Below, piece after piece: positions 45,842-58,039 of a stretch of 64,000 nt of DNA; the first letter of the stretch is position 1, and every line of letters begins with the position of its first letter. A model generated the notes under the pieces. It ran no database searches. It saw only the letters and a list, made by a program, of their open reading frames with translations, and was not told the DNA's origin. The stretch spans positions 3,348,001 to 3,412,000 of the forward strand of contig OX596335.1 of NCBI GenBank assembly GCA_951394405.1. Direction: 5' to 3'. The stretch is from Coprinellus micaceus. Lineage: Eukaryota; Basidiomycota; Agaricomycetes; Agaricales; Psathyrellaceae. Made by a program: the position numbers and the translations under genes.

Positions 45842-48218
45842 TTACAAGCCCTTGTGTTGGACAGCCACCCGTGCTTCCTTTTGCTTCATTGACTCGATAT
45901 TTTTGAGGACGCAATAATCGCCATACGAGTTACTGGCGTCCCAGTGGTTCCCTGGGAACCAGAGGACACGTGTAAGGAGGGGCGAGTTGCTTGCATCCAG
46001 GAACCTCTCGCAGTGAACACGTTCCCATGTCTCTGACTGTATGGCGTAGCGGGGTTCGAGTTTTGACGACCTTGGGTTCTTGGGGAAGTCGAGGTCAACG
46101 AGGTAGTCGCATTGATCGATAGGGACCTAGGAAAGGTGTGAGGATCGGGGAGGAAGGGGGAGAAGATACGCGTACGTGGTGGGACAGCTCCTCGATGTTA
46201 AGGTCGTTAAAGCCCGACGGGATATACGTCGTTTGGGGGCGGGGCCACCACTTGGAGGCGAGAATGTGCGCGTTGGGGGCAGGAGTCAAGAAGTGTCCGG
46301 GCAACAAGCCATCGAACTCGCTCTTGATAAAATCGACCCTGATGCCATTGGGAACAAGGAAATGACCAGGGAACCTGTGCCACTCCTTCCCATAGCACAG
46401 GGTCAGATTGAATTCGCGGATTGGGGTCAAATCGATCTGGGGGCGGTCATCTTCACGGCTGTCGGGAGGATACTCCGGGAGGAGGCCGGTATCGTTGAGC
46501 AACCTCGGCAGTTCTTCCACCTGAAAGTTGAAGAGAGTTCCCATGGGTGCGTGGTAATACTTGTAGTTGGCGACACTCCGGGACAGCGAAAGCATAATCG
46601 TCCCAACGATGATGGAGAAAGTGAACTGGCGGAAAATTCCTGTTCGGGACGCCTAAGAAGAACTGTCAGAAAGCGAAGCGGTTGTGAGCAAAGAACGAAC
46701 CTGATAAGGGGATTTAGTAAGCTTGATAAAGCTCACTTCCAACCATCCGCGGGTGAGGTACAACGTGATAGCCGCATTGAAGCAAAGCAAAGGGTACGCA
46801 GGGAACATGAAGCGTTCTTCTTTGTGAGGTTGGAGGGTCAAAATTATGAACCAAAGGTAGAAGGGGGTCAAGCGCAATCCAAGGATGGTGAATGGTGAGC
46901 TGTGCGTCTCGCTGGCGGGGGCATATCCCAACCGACGGCGGTCAATGACACTGGTGATACCCAAAGCAGGAAGGGAAAGCAGGGCCAAGGGTGTGAGGAC
47001 ATTGAAATTGAGCACAAGGTTGTGGATGTAGAATGACCACGGAGCTGTCCCATAAAGATTCGGGCCGCGTTCCTGCCCACCGAAGATGTTGTACTGGATG
47101 ATGTTCCATGGAACAATCGCCAACCTCCCGTACGCAAGGGTGTCGATAGTGATGACGGGGACCTGTGGCAAAGCGTAAGCTTGGTGACATTGGTCCGGTA
47201 ATTGCACTCACAAAAATAAGCGCTGCGGCGAGGACAGCGGTCGCCATTCGAATCCAGCGTTTAGCCATCCAATGGGCCTTTTCTGATGGCTGTACAGTGT
47301 CTCCAGAGTAGATAAATAGTTCCTCGTATACGAAAGGGAGGGAGAGAGCAAGAGCGAATGGCCAGCCCACGATCGCCCCAGTTGCAAACGAGAGTGTTGC
47401 AGCCATTGCCCGGCGCGTGTTCGTCCTGCTTGAGGTCTTCATGACATAACTATAGGCCATGGCAGTTGTATACATTGCGAACGAAGATGGAAGGAAGGCT
47501 GCAAGGAGTGAGATAAAAAAAGAGGGGATAAAAACCATATCTCGCACCTGTCGCAGAGTTCCACATTCCAGCGCTAAATGCAAGCATAAAAAAGAGGTAC
47601 CGTCCGACACGTTGATTGACATTTTCGACGACAGAACGGTAAAACGCGGATTCGATGAGAGCAGAAACCACGCCGAGGAATAGCCTGACACCAAAGAACG
47701 CGATACGCTGAGGGGTGTGAGCTGACAGGCGCGAAGAGTGGTAAACGTGGCACACCTTGTCCAATCCTCCTCCAACTATCAAGCCGAGATGAGCGGGCAA
47801 GAAATGGACGATGATATACGCCCAGCTTCGGAGAGCGAATACGGGTGAGAGCTCCCAAGTCTGGAACCCGTTCCCGTTGGTGAAGAGATGCAAAGGCTCC
47901 CAGAAATTGAAGACTAGAGAGGGATTAGATCGGATACTCGACACACTTTTGAAGTCTACCTTCGTCACAATCGTCCATGTTGGAATACATTGCTCCGGCA
48001 ACCCGGATGAGCAGCAGAATGCGGAGAGCGAGGGAGAAGCTGGGGATCCATGGTCTGTGCGTCTTACGGATCTGCTCATGCAGCAGGGTATTCTTGGGGA
48101 TGCTGGACTTGGGCTTCTCCTCCTTGTTCGCTGTCGTCGGACGACGGAAGGTGAGGGTCTGTGTACCAGGCGCGAGGTTCATGGTCGCTGACAGAGAAGA
48201 CGAGACAACGCCCGGCAT
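45842..48218 (-). CDS. ALG9: Alpha-1,2-mannosyltransferase ALG9 (GT22)
   Basis: ER multi-pass enzyme adding alpha-1,2-mannoses from dolichol-phosphate mannose to the lipid-linked N-glycan precursor. Predicted 695 aa; minus-strand exons 48218-47960, 47913-47756, 47707-47548, 47498-47212, 47162-46701, 46652-46176, 46126-45842. The GT22 first lumenal loop motif MDDCDEVFNFWEPLHLF is rebuilt across intron 1. Later come VPWNIIQYNIFGG, TPFYLWFIILTLQPHKEERFMFPAYPL (the HKEERF motif typical of ALG9/ALG12/PIG-B) and many hydrophobic helices. An in-frame ATG at 48182 would shorten the N-terminus by 12 residues. It is head to head with the DUF6533-type gene, 221 bp between ATGs. Confidence 0.92.
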
Positions 48219-48439
48219 GTGTCGGGCTGTGATTGTAGTATGTACACGTGATGCGATGGGATCTCAGGGATCCCAATTGGGAAAGGGGCTTCGGCTTCCT
48301 TATATGGAAGATGGGTTTCTTCTTTCAGAGTCGAGGGAACTGGGCTTCTGACGTGAGCCGCTGCAGATTCGAATATTTCGTCCCCATCCTTCTTGTTTTC
48401 CTGCCACCGCCATCTCACCTCCACCTCCTCCTCGTCGAC

Positions 48440-50449
48440 ATGGACCTCGCCCCGCCGTCGTCCTCCGACTCCCTCGCCACAGCCGACCACTTCATCTATG
48501 TCACTCAAGTATACTTCTGTGGTACGTATTTCTGACTACAACGGCGTTGTGTATATCACTCACCCCGCGTATTCGCAGCCATGTGCAAGTCTCTCCCAGG
48601 TCTCGCCTTTACACTCACCCTGACAGTTCCTTTCCCCGCCTTTAGATGCTGTGGTTCTCTGGGATTGGATCGTCAGTCTGCCCAGGGAGTACCGCTTCGT
48701 CAGTGCGCTAGTTTGCGTCTAGAGTCATCTTCTTACCCTTCACTCGATACTAGATATGGAGGACCCATTGGACCCCCGTCAAACTGGCTTATCTTTTCTG
48801 CCGGTGAGTGACCGTCAAGCGCATACATCCGCCCTCCTTACGCGGCGTCTAGGTACTGGGTCATCATCGTCGTCCCCTACTTACTCTATTGCTTTGTCGT
48901 CGACCACCCGCGTGAGACGTGCGAGCGTATCTTCAGGGTACGCTTTTCATTCCCCCAGATCACCCCGGGCAACCTGCTCAACGCTACCCAGATCCCCGTC
49001 GCTCTTGCAATGTGGAATCAAGTCGGATCGGAATGTAAGCCTGCTTGGTTACCGGGCTGCTTAATACTTACCCCGCCTTTAGTCGTTTTGCTCATTAGGA
49101 CCTACGCATTCTTCAGCCGCAATGTCTACGTTCTCATGTTCTTGCTCTCCGCGTTGTCTGGAGTCGTGGCGTACCAGCTCTACGTGGATACTACCCAGAT
49201 GCTGTGTTGGTGGCGGACTTTCAATCTCCTCGTATTCGCTTCATTAACCACTTCCATAAATCAGTGCTTCCATTCTTCAAACCGCCGTTCGTATGTACCG
49301 ACCGAATCGCCTTCCCTCACTCACAACCGTGTTGACCTCCTCCGCAGGATAAGGGACCATGCTTACCCATGTCGAAACCACATTCTGCCCACTTGCTTGG
49401 TACGTCACCCTGACCCTTCCCGTCGCCAAGAATGCATCTCACACGGACTCCCGCACAGGCTTCTTTGTTAGTTCAACTCTACCTTAAGCCCGTTCACCGT
49501 TGATTCACACACCCCGCCTAGGTCGCTCCTTTGCTCTTCGATACCGTAGTCACCTTCATGACCGTTTGGAAGGCGTTCCACATTCGCAGAAGGAACGGAG
49601 GCCCAAACAGTCGGCTTATCCAAACCTTCTTGCGCGAAGGTAAGGCTACATCACCACTCGTATAAATATTTTTTATCTGACTTAAACCATCGCACAAGGT
49701 GTCTTCTATTACATTCTTATCTCCATCGCCAACTTGGTAAGTTACGGAGTCGATCTTATGACCGTTGCCTTCTGACCCCTATTAGATCAACGGTATATTC
49801 TATCTTCAGTGAGTAGCATGGCCGGTGATGAGATACTGTTAACAACGTATCACAGACCCCGTCAAGTCATCTCTGCCATCAACATTCCCTTGAGCGTTAT
49901 GCTGGGGCCCGTGCTCGCATGCCGCTTGGTGGGTCAATCAGCCTTTGGATAGACACACTCTAACGGACTTTTCCCCAGATCCTGGATCTTCGGGAACGAG
50001 GGTCAGAGACTGTGTCCCATTCTGATAGCACGGGAATCGCTGCGTTCACCACAAAATCCGGGGCGCATAGCGGTCCCCCGTACACGCCACCTGGACGGAC
50101 TGGAAAAGGAGGACGTGGCCACCGCAGTCGAGGAATGGTCAGCACTGTCAGCTCTGGAGTCGTTTTGACGACCTTGGGTACGATTCATGCCGACCACCTC
50201 GAACTTGACATCATTGAGCAGGACGGGATGGAGATGGACGATATCCGAATTGGTGTTGACCTCGAGATCTTGAGCACGGCTGTTGGAGGCCCTAATGGGG
50301 AGCCTCTCTCAGACAACGAGAGTCATGAAGGTACTCCAGCACCTGCATATGCGACCTTCGAACGTGGCTCACCGGAAGTGAATCAACGCGTGGATGATAA
50401 CCGCAGCAGCATCGACATCGACATCGAGAAGGGGCGCGGCCGAATTTGA
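48440..50449 (+). CDS. DUF6533-type multi-pass membrane protein
   Basis: Predicted 421 aa from 15 exons: 48440-48521, 48578-48598, 48646-48698, 48754-48803, 48853-48937, 48992-49034, 49083-49205, 49265-49290, 49348-49399, 49459-49466 (8 nt), 49522-49639, 49699-49736, 49786-49808, 49856-49928, 49979-50449. The N-terminal segment VVLWDWIVSLPREYRFIW is the hallmark of an agaricomycete family annotated DUF6533. About seven hydrophobic helices follow (WVIIVVPYLLYCFVV, FFSRNVYVLMFLLSALSGVVA, VAPLLFDTVVTFMTVWKAF, INIPLSVMLGPVLACRL). The cytosolic tail of about 140 residues is acidic and Ser/Gly-rich. The topology recalls a 7-TM receptor, but no ligand or G-protein coupling is established for this family. 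Confidence 0.82.
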
Positions 50450-50882
50450 GTGCCCACGCACTCTCGAACACAAATTTCGTGTGTCTCTCCCCTCCTCCGC
50501 TTTCCTTTCCCTTAAAACCCTCATTCGTGCTTTCTCTCGTTGTAATGGTCCGCAGAATTCGCTTAATGTGTAATATTGTACTCTAGTGTCAGGCTTTGCT
50601 TTGATCACTTCTCGTTGGTCGCTTTTGATAGACTCATTTGGGACAACCTTGTTGTAGATAAAATTTCGAGCGCGTGGTGCCTTCTCCTGCTTTCTCTTCG
50701 CTTTCTAGGTGTTTCCAAGGCCCCACAAGGCCCCTGACCCTCGGCCCCGTTTTTGTCGAGTGAACTTCCAAATTGAGTCGTCTTGATGGAGCAACCAGAA
50801 TGCCCCTATTTGGGTTGGCGACGGTGGGAGTGCAACGTCGCTGAACATTGCTGCGCAACTTGACTTCCAACCACCACAACCT
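50450..50882. other. Intergenic between DUF6533-type and F-box-like genes
   Basis: 433 bp, pyrimidine-rich at the left. It presumably contains the 3' UTR of the membrane-protein gene and the promoter of the next gene. Nothing else recognised. Confidence 0.5.
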
Positions 50883-51703
50883 ATGGCACCGCACCTCTTC
50901 TGCTTCTCTGCAGAGGTGCTACTGTATATACGTGAATTACGGTTCTCAGCCGTCATGAGTGCCTAACTGACTGGGAACAGTTTCGTTTCTAGATCTCCCA
51001 GACCTCGAGGCCCTGGCGAAGGCTTCGCCGCAGCTGGCGGCGCTGACGTCTGATCCTATGCTCCATCGTTATCGCCTCAAGGTCGTCTCTCCTTCTAGAG
51101 TGAAGCACGGTCTGTTTGGCACGGGGCCCCATGGTTCCGCGTTGCGCCCCACTGTTGCCGACTTGGTTCAGAGGGGTGTCATTCGAGGGCTCGGGATTGA
51201 GAGGCGGTGGAGGATGGGGACATATTTCTACACATTCAACGTGCGTTTCGTCTGAAGCCAGTCGAAATCCAATTTACATGCGCGTTGACGCATTCACCCA
51301 GTCCATTGTCCAGTATGAGAATAGCATGGCGCTCTCCCGCAGGCATGCGGGGCATGTCCTGACCATTCAACTTCGCCGCCGCATCACTGAGGCGTCTTCC
51401 TCCACATCCGGAGGCCCGCTCAATCCTCTGCTCTCTGCGCATGTCCTGCCGCACGTGGAGTGCTCCAACCCTAGCCTCGCACGCTCGCTCATGCCCACTG
51501 TGCATAAGCTCAAGTGGTCGATTCAGAGAGATAATCTCGCGAAGCTTGTCAAGGCGAGGTTCTACAACAAGGCAGGCTTGTTTGGGAACTGGGTGGAGAA
51601 GGAGGGGAGGGGGGTTGTAAAGGAGGATGAGAAGGTGCGCCTGGCGATTTGTCCCGGTATTAGGAAGCGGGTGGGGTTCTTCGAGGCGTTGGGCAAGTCC
51701 TGA
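50883..51703 (+). CDS. F-box-like protein of basidiomycete type
   Basis: Predicted 236 aa; exons 50883-50931, 50981-51240, 51302-51703. The first intron rebuilds an F-box core (AEVLLYILSFLDLPDLEALA, then SPQLAALTSDPMLHR). The body contains VVSPSRVKHGLFGTG, LRPTVADLVQRGVIRGLGIERRWRMG, and repeated Arg-rich helices, ending with VGFFEALGKS. Basidiomycete proteins with this arrangement are usually annotated as F-box proteins. The N-terminus is the weak point: the ATG at 50883 fits the frame, but an upstream exon starting near 50791 could also be spliced in. Substrate unknown. Confidence 0.7.
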
Positions 51704-54700
51704 CGCTCTCGTTCCCACACACTTACTTCCACACTGGCCCACATTTATGGGACGAATCCCGCCGGGCCCGAGCGATGCATCCTAACATACATTTGCCACG
51801 GCCATTCCTTGTACCTCATTGTCCTACCGGGCGTCTACGATTTTTTTCTTTTTGCTGTGCCGTGTTTGAAGCTAATATGCTACACCCCTAGTAGAGACGC
51901 GACTTCCACGGCAGTGCGTGTGAGAGAATGATGACGGTTCCTACGTTCCGCCGATAAGCTGAGAGGGCGACGCTCTTCGAAGAAGGTCAGAAGCATCACT
52001 TACCGACGTAGCCTCCCTCGAAGCCTTCGGAAAGCTGACTGCCTACCGGTTTATCATACTCGCGCCACGAACTTTTAGTTCAGGGACTGCTTGGATTTGA
52101 ATCTGAAGTACCCTACACCTCGTTGACGCAATGTCAACTGACCAGCAAGGATGAAAGGTGTCAAAGCACACGCATGCCGCAGCCCCCTTTCCGTGTACCT
52201 CAAGCCGGATACCTGGATATTTTCGAAGGGCAGTGTGAGCGCACGTGGCTTGTCTAGGCGTCTTTAGGTTCTTGGCCTGGGGCGATACCAGATTAGCAAT
52301 GCGTTCTCCCGCCTCATCTTACTCGTCATCTAGCATGTTGGTGTCTTTGGATAGTGTCCTACTGCTTAAACCGGCGAGCACGAGCTTTCCACTCGAGGGC
52401 CTAGCCGCAACATGGTCGCCGGGCGCCATGGTACCTTGCGGCGTCCTGCGGTCCGAGCACACATTCGAGCTTTATGGCCTCCTTCTATCCTTCTTCATGT
52501 CCTCCATCTCTTTTTGGTTTGTGCGCTAGCTTCTTACGTCATGCGACGTCATGGCGCGAGCAAAAGGCGAGGAACGGTCACAGGGTGCTCGAAGGAACCT
52601 TCAATCTTCTTCCCTGTTCCAGCTCCTACTAATTCTGGCAGAGCTACGTACTCCACTACGTGCTAGTAGAAAGGTGTCCTGGGCCGTACGGCAGGGATGA
52701 CCCAGGCTGAGCACGCACACGTGATTCGCAAAGATGGAACGCGTTGTGGGTCCGTGTGGGCACATGCCAGTGCTTAGGGGGTCAGTGACTACTTAGGTAT
52801 CTTGTACAACACCTTCCTCTTCACGACGCTCTGCAGAAGATTAGCCGCCATGTCCTATAGAGCTCTTAAACGCAATTACACCGTTCTAGAACGTGCTTGG
52901 CCTGTTGTCTACAGTTCCTGGTGATTACCTCCTGCATACTGCCGCAGGCGCACTGAGCCGCCTACCTACAACAGTCCAACCCAAGCTAAGAACCCACACT
53001 GCCAATGCCTTTACACCGCCTGGTTTGCTATAGAATGAACTCACCAAAGCCTAATCGGACAAGTCAAGGCAAACCGGGGTTCTTAACGGCATTGACAGAA
53101 GGAACGTTCGGTCGACCAATGGATTAAACATAGCGTTGGAGATACTGGACATCTGTGCGACTCTTTTAATTTTGTTCCATCCTTTAATGTGGCGAAGGAC
53201 GGTGGCGATTGTAATGAGCTACCGCCCCATTTGTGGCGAAACATATCTTATCCTTGTTGAATCTCATAGTCGGCCGGATTCCATCCGTGGAGCCCCTACT
53301 TCCGAATATCCGATCCCACTGGGCGGTAGTACGCCCGTGCTAATACCAATAACCCATGACATTGGAGTTAAGGCGTACTGAGCCGACTTAACTCAATATG
53401 CGTGTCGCCGTCCCCCCAGTCTTCTTCCGGGAACATGGCCTATGCGCGGGTCTTGTCAGGGTCCCAGGTTGTTAGAAAACTCCTTGACAAGCGGGGGTGG
53501 ATTTAGCCCAAAGAGTCGCACGCCTGTTATCCACCGAAGGCACTATTTGACTGGTCCCCTGAGAGAGCTACCGAGAAAAACCAGCCCCTATCTATCTATC
53601 TCACGACGATCGACCGGCGCTTAACCCTTCGAGCAAGAAGTGAGCTTAAAATAGTCCCGGAGAGGAAGCTACCTGTGGCGTCCTCGAGTGCTAACCACAT
53701 GAACTTCAGTCTAGATGCGACTACCTTGGTTTTCTTTTGGATAGCGCGGCTTCGTTCAAGCTTCGAACGTTGGAGAGACCATTGGAAGGTTCTTATGAAG
53801 GTTCGAGAAGTGGTAAAGATCCGAAGAAAGGTTTTCGACAATATGAACTTGCATAGTAACGACTCGAGTCAGAACACACAACACTCAGTACTCCGACAAT
53901 GAGATCTGAGGGGCAAACGGCCATAGCAATCCCAGAAATGGTGCATGTGGGTATGTTCAATGAAACGTGAACCGGGTGAGTAATCCCGAAGTGTTTAGGG
54001 TACTGGATACACCCTCCACGAACACCACATGTGGCTAGCTGGGGACCTGAAGACGACCTACGAGACCCCCACCGTCCGTTGATGTTATGAGACTGTACCG
54101 GGCCATCTGCTTCACACCCAGAACTTGATACGCACTCCGGGCCAATGCTATTACTCGTGTTAGTGTGGAGTCTCCCCCTCCGAGCCTTACACTTACTCTT
54201 CGCCTCCGAGCTCGTCGTCATAAGTAATATAAGGCGGGCTTTCTTGACAAGGGGCGTAGAGTCGCGTAGCCGAACGGTGAGGTGCCGCCCCCAATCCACT
54301 CAAGTTGTCATTCACCTCGCTCTCGATTATTCCACGCCATATCGCACCCGAGCAGGGTGAGGCAGCCTGTCTCAGAACGAGTCCTTAGTTCAAGTGTGCG
54401 AATGCACCGCACGACCCCGCTTAAGTTCACCATTCTCGGGTTCGCTCATGCCTCCCTCCTAACCTCTTTCCTCTACACGCACCGACTGGATTTCGAAGTA
54501 GCTCTCTTTGTGATGGCATCGTCATACTCATCTGTAAGAAATACAGGTGATCCTCGGTAACAGGGAGTTAACCCTCATTTTAACCGAGTCGGTCGTAGGT
54601 GGTCGTGAGTGAGCCGTGCCAGTAAGTGCCCGCGATTGTGATAGGTACTGATGTGTAGGCGGCAGAACAGGAGGTAAAGCTAATACATAAGAATGGGAAA

Positions 54701-55239
54701 CGCAGAGGATGAGCACAGGGGAATATTGATTTATGATAAGGTGGGACCGAATCTAATAAAGATAAAGGATGCTTGGATGCTGTAACGATACTGTTAACAA
54801 GTGGAAAGTACTGTAGACTACTGTCTGGGTAGACCTAGCTTGGGCAGCAAGGGCAAAGAATGTGGGTAATGGTCGGGCAATGCGCAAAATGTCATTTTTG
54901 TCGTGAGGTTATCGTGAGAAGGGGGTAGTGGGAGGGGTATATTGGAGCGGCCAAACGAGGTGCTTAGGAACGATGTGGCCGTTTGTAGAGCCCGAGGACA
55001 CGCGAGCGGTAGGAGTGGTATGTATATGGGCGGACCGAGCGTGGGGTGTTCACAGAATGGGACTGACGAGGGAATCGAGGCGTGCAGTGGGTAGGGGTAG
55101 GAGTAAACAAAAGAAATGCATGCAGGGGTGTCAAGAAAGAGAAACGCTAAAAATGCAATGGAAGGAATAAGACAAACGCCCCATGAAAAGAGAGCGAGGC
55201 GTCGGTGAGCACAAAAAGGGGGAAAGGGTATGGGTGAAC
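51704..55239. other. 3.5-kb gene-free stretch
   Basis: The longest stretch without a supported gene. Short frames exist on both strands (for example 53596-53841 minus and 52245-52529 plus), but none has a domain, a consistent splice pattern or an obvious relation to a transposase or reverse transcriptase. The right end (about 54800-55239) likely includes the 3' UTR of the RhoGEF gene. I saw no terminal repeats. It may be a decayed element or relic locus, or a long regulatory interval. Confidence 0.45.
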
Positions 55240-57815
55240 TCAAAGCCAAGCAGGGGCCTGAGTCTTCAGAGGAAATGCGGACGGAGGAGGGGCGTTCGCG
55301 CCCGACCTCTTTTTCAACTTGTTCGTCAACCTGTTACACTCCACCGTACGGTCAGATTCCTTGTCTTTGGCCTTGGCATTGTTTATCGTAGTAAATGCGG
55401 GGAGAACTGCCCCCGTCGCGCCCGTCGAGCTGCTCCTCTTCGGCTTGACCAGGACCTTCGGACTTGACTTCTCTCCATGAGTGCTCGGAGGCCTCGTTGG
55501 CGGCACAGACAGAGAGCCCAAGGCGGCAATATCCGTCGTGCTGGATCCGTGGCCGTGTTCTGAAGCCGACTTTCGCGAAGGGCCGAATGGGAGAGAGTCG
55601 CGGGTCATAGAATGGTTCGTATGTCGAGTCCACATTCTAGGCAGGATCGAGTCTTTAGGAGGCGGAGGAGGGGGAATCTGGGAGAAGGCTGCGTGGTTCT
55701 GCGCTTGATTGCACTTATTGGCGATTCGAACTGCGGCGTCCACAGCGCGTTCTACCAATGCTCGAGTGGGCGAGGTTGAAGGGGTGTGCGCGAGGAGGTC
55801 TCACCCAGGGTAAATACATTGCAGCGAATGTAATTGAACAAAACACTCACCTTTGAACAACAAGACATACCGCATCACGCGCTGCGTTGGCAAAATGGCT
55901 AGATCTCTCACAGCCAACTTGCGCGGTGTTCTCGCCGCACCATTTCCACTATTCGAACTTCCGCTTGATGATAAAGAATCTTGTCGCGCAATGCCCACGG
56001 ACTGAGGAATGGACGTCAGCTTCGTCATTTCTTTGTCCTTCTTCCGATTTAGCAACGAGCCGGGGTAAAATGATGCCGTCGGGTTGGCAGCAGCGGCTCG
56101 GGAGGGTGTCGCAGGTTTGCTGGGAGGAGCGGAGGAGGCAACAGAGGTAGCGGGTGTTGTGGTAGAGGAGGCGGATGTGCCAGAACTCGAACTCGAACTC
56201 GAAGAGCTAGAGGAAGTCGAGTCGCTGGGGCTGGTGAGGGAATCGGGTACGTGCTGGTCTTTCTTCCACGATGATAAGGACCGTTTCACAGCCGAGGGGC
56301 CATCGTTCAACTTCCCTTTGCTATGTTTGCGCGCGAGTGTCTTTTTGTCTTGGGGATTGTCACGAAGTGGCCTACTCTTGCCCTTGAAATCCTCATCGAC
56401 CGATTTACCCTCGAACCAAGCGCCAACCTTTCCACACCAATCGACAAATGCATCGTCCAAGGCGTTTTCCTCGCCAAGAAACGCTGTCGTGACTCCCCAA
56501 ACGTTCGGGTTCTCCTCCATCCGCGTCAGCAACCTCTCGCTCATCTCGACCAGATTCTCCGCGTATTGCACCATCAGGGGCGGTGGTGGTGACACAGTAT
56601 CTTGAGAAACCAACGTGCGCATGCCGTAGAGATAGTGCCGTTCCGTGCGAACGCATTCTCTACATGTCAACAGAGCTCTCCTTGCCGTGTGCCAGGAAGC
56701 GTCGGAAGATTCGACCATCGAGGTTCGATCCGAGTTGGGGCTGGATGTCGGTGGTCCAGATGGCGAAGAACTCGAAGCGGTCGACAACCGATGGTGCACC
56801 GGGAATGCTGGAAGGGAAGACCTGCAAGGCATGCGTCGTTCCTGTTGAGGCGATAGGTTCGTCACTGCGATCCCGGTGTGTGGACCAACGTCGACCCGCT
56901 CGATGGGACTGTCGCAGGGCGCGCCCTCGAAGAAACCTTTAGAGGATCCTTCAGAGGTCGAGCCAAACGGTGAACGGGCTTGCGACAAGTCCCAGAATTC
57001 CTCCAAGTCTCCATCCGAATTTCCGCTCAAGGCGTTGACTGCACGGATCCGCTCAAGCTCCTGGACAAGGATCTCGTCGGAGATGTCCTCGTCGGTCATG
57101 GCCATAGCAAAAGTGTAGCGTCTTGAAGGGTTGCTTGATGCATCTCGTCGCACAAGATGGGGTCGGACGGTGGATGTCGTCATACCAGACGCTGAAGCAA
57201 GAGACGAGGAGGAGGCGACAGGAGAGATCGGGGTGGTGCCGGGAGGAGGGAGAACGGGTCGCATGGTTCGCAGGGACGGCTGGCGCGAAAGATCAAGGTC
57301 AGAGGGAGACTCGAGCGTGAATTTTGGCTTCCTCTTCGTAGAACCAGGATCGGTGACAAGAGGGTCGTCACCGTCGCTGGTCCTCCCTGCGAAAATTGCG
57401 ACGAGTTCGCTCCATGACGTACTTCTCTTGTGTTTATGCCGGGTCGCTGGGTCACGCTGCGCCGCTTGGGGCAAATCCTACGGTCCCAATATTACAACTA
57501 TACTCGTGGACGTCATTTCATACAACTCACTGAGAAAAGGTCCAGAGGGGAAGCGGCACGAATCAAAGGAAGGAACCCCGGGCCCTGTTGCTCCCCATCG
57601 TCGCCCTCTTCCTCAACGGTGCTCGTCCTGCTAGGGGAGACGGAGGGACGGCTCGAGGGGCGAGTATTCGGGCTCGTGAGCGAGGCCCAGCGTGCACGCA
57701 CTGCAAGCGTACTCCGGGTCGCCTTGGTCGATGATTGGCTCGTGGTGCTGAACCTTCTGAACAGGGACGGGGATGACAGGGACCGCTTCTTGTCGCCGGT
57801 CTCTGCATGTCCCAT
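55240..57815 (-). CDS. Divergent RhoGEF (DH-domain) protein
   Basis: Predicted 823 aa; minus-strand exons 57815-57531, 57477-55851, 55799-55240. The DH domain is recognisable in pieces. A CR1-like helix (ARRALLTCRECVRTERHYLYGMRTLV, about residues 360-385) and a CR2-like stretch with MVQYAENLVEMSERLLTRM come first. The diagnostic CR3 helix, ILPTQRVMRYVLLFKDLLAHTP, is completed across the last intron at about 620-642. Between CR2 and CR3 lies an insertion of about 160 residues, Ser/Thr/Ala-rich with a serine run. No PH domain was seen after the DH; the C-terminus is basic and Pro/Ser-rich. It should activate a Rho or Cdc42-type GTPase if the DH folds. It is divergent from RIB7, ATGs 224 bp apart. 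Confidence 0.72.
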
Positions 57816-58023
57816 GATCTCGAGGCTAGCGGGGGAGGATGGGGGGACCGTGGTGGTGGTGGTCGCCAGCGAACAAGCTCGCGGTCGGTGCAGCTTTGTC
57901 AGTCGACGCCAAGGGCCGACGTTGTTCGGCACCTGAACGAAGAAAAAACGTCCTCGATTGCGTGCCTGACGGCCGGATGCGGTGTGGTCGCAGTCGTCGT
58001 CGTCGTCGCCGGCGACGGGCAGG

Positions 58024-58030
58024 TATAAAT
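58024..58030 (+). promoter_or_regulatory. TATA-like box very close to the RIB7 ATG
   Basis: TATAAAT ends 9 bp before the ATG at 58040. If it directs transcription, the mRNA would start beyond that ATG and translation could begin at one of the in-frame Met codons at about 58070-58075. Confidence 0.35.
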
Positions 58031-58039
58031 CCGGTTCGT

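Noticed and set aside
53596..53902. Overlapping ORFs on both strands that might be transposase remnants
   Set aside because: No DDE/DDD or zinc-finger pattern, no terminal repeats, and one of them starts with GTG only.
54250..54350. TAGCCGAACGGTGAGG, similar to a tRNA-Ser/Leu A box
   Set aside because: No B box follows and no anticodon or acceptor stem can be formed.
57839..58039. N-terminal extension of RIB7 by 67 codons
   Set aside because: The translation is Trp/Arg repeats with no relation to RIB7; it begins close to the divergent RhoGEF start and is probably promoter/5' UTR.
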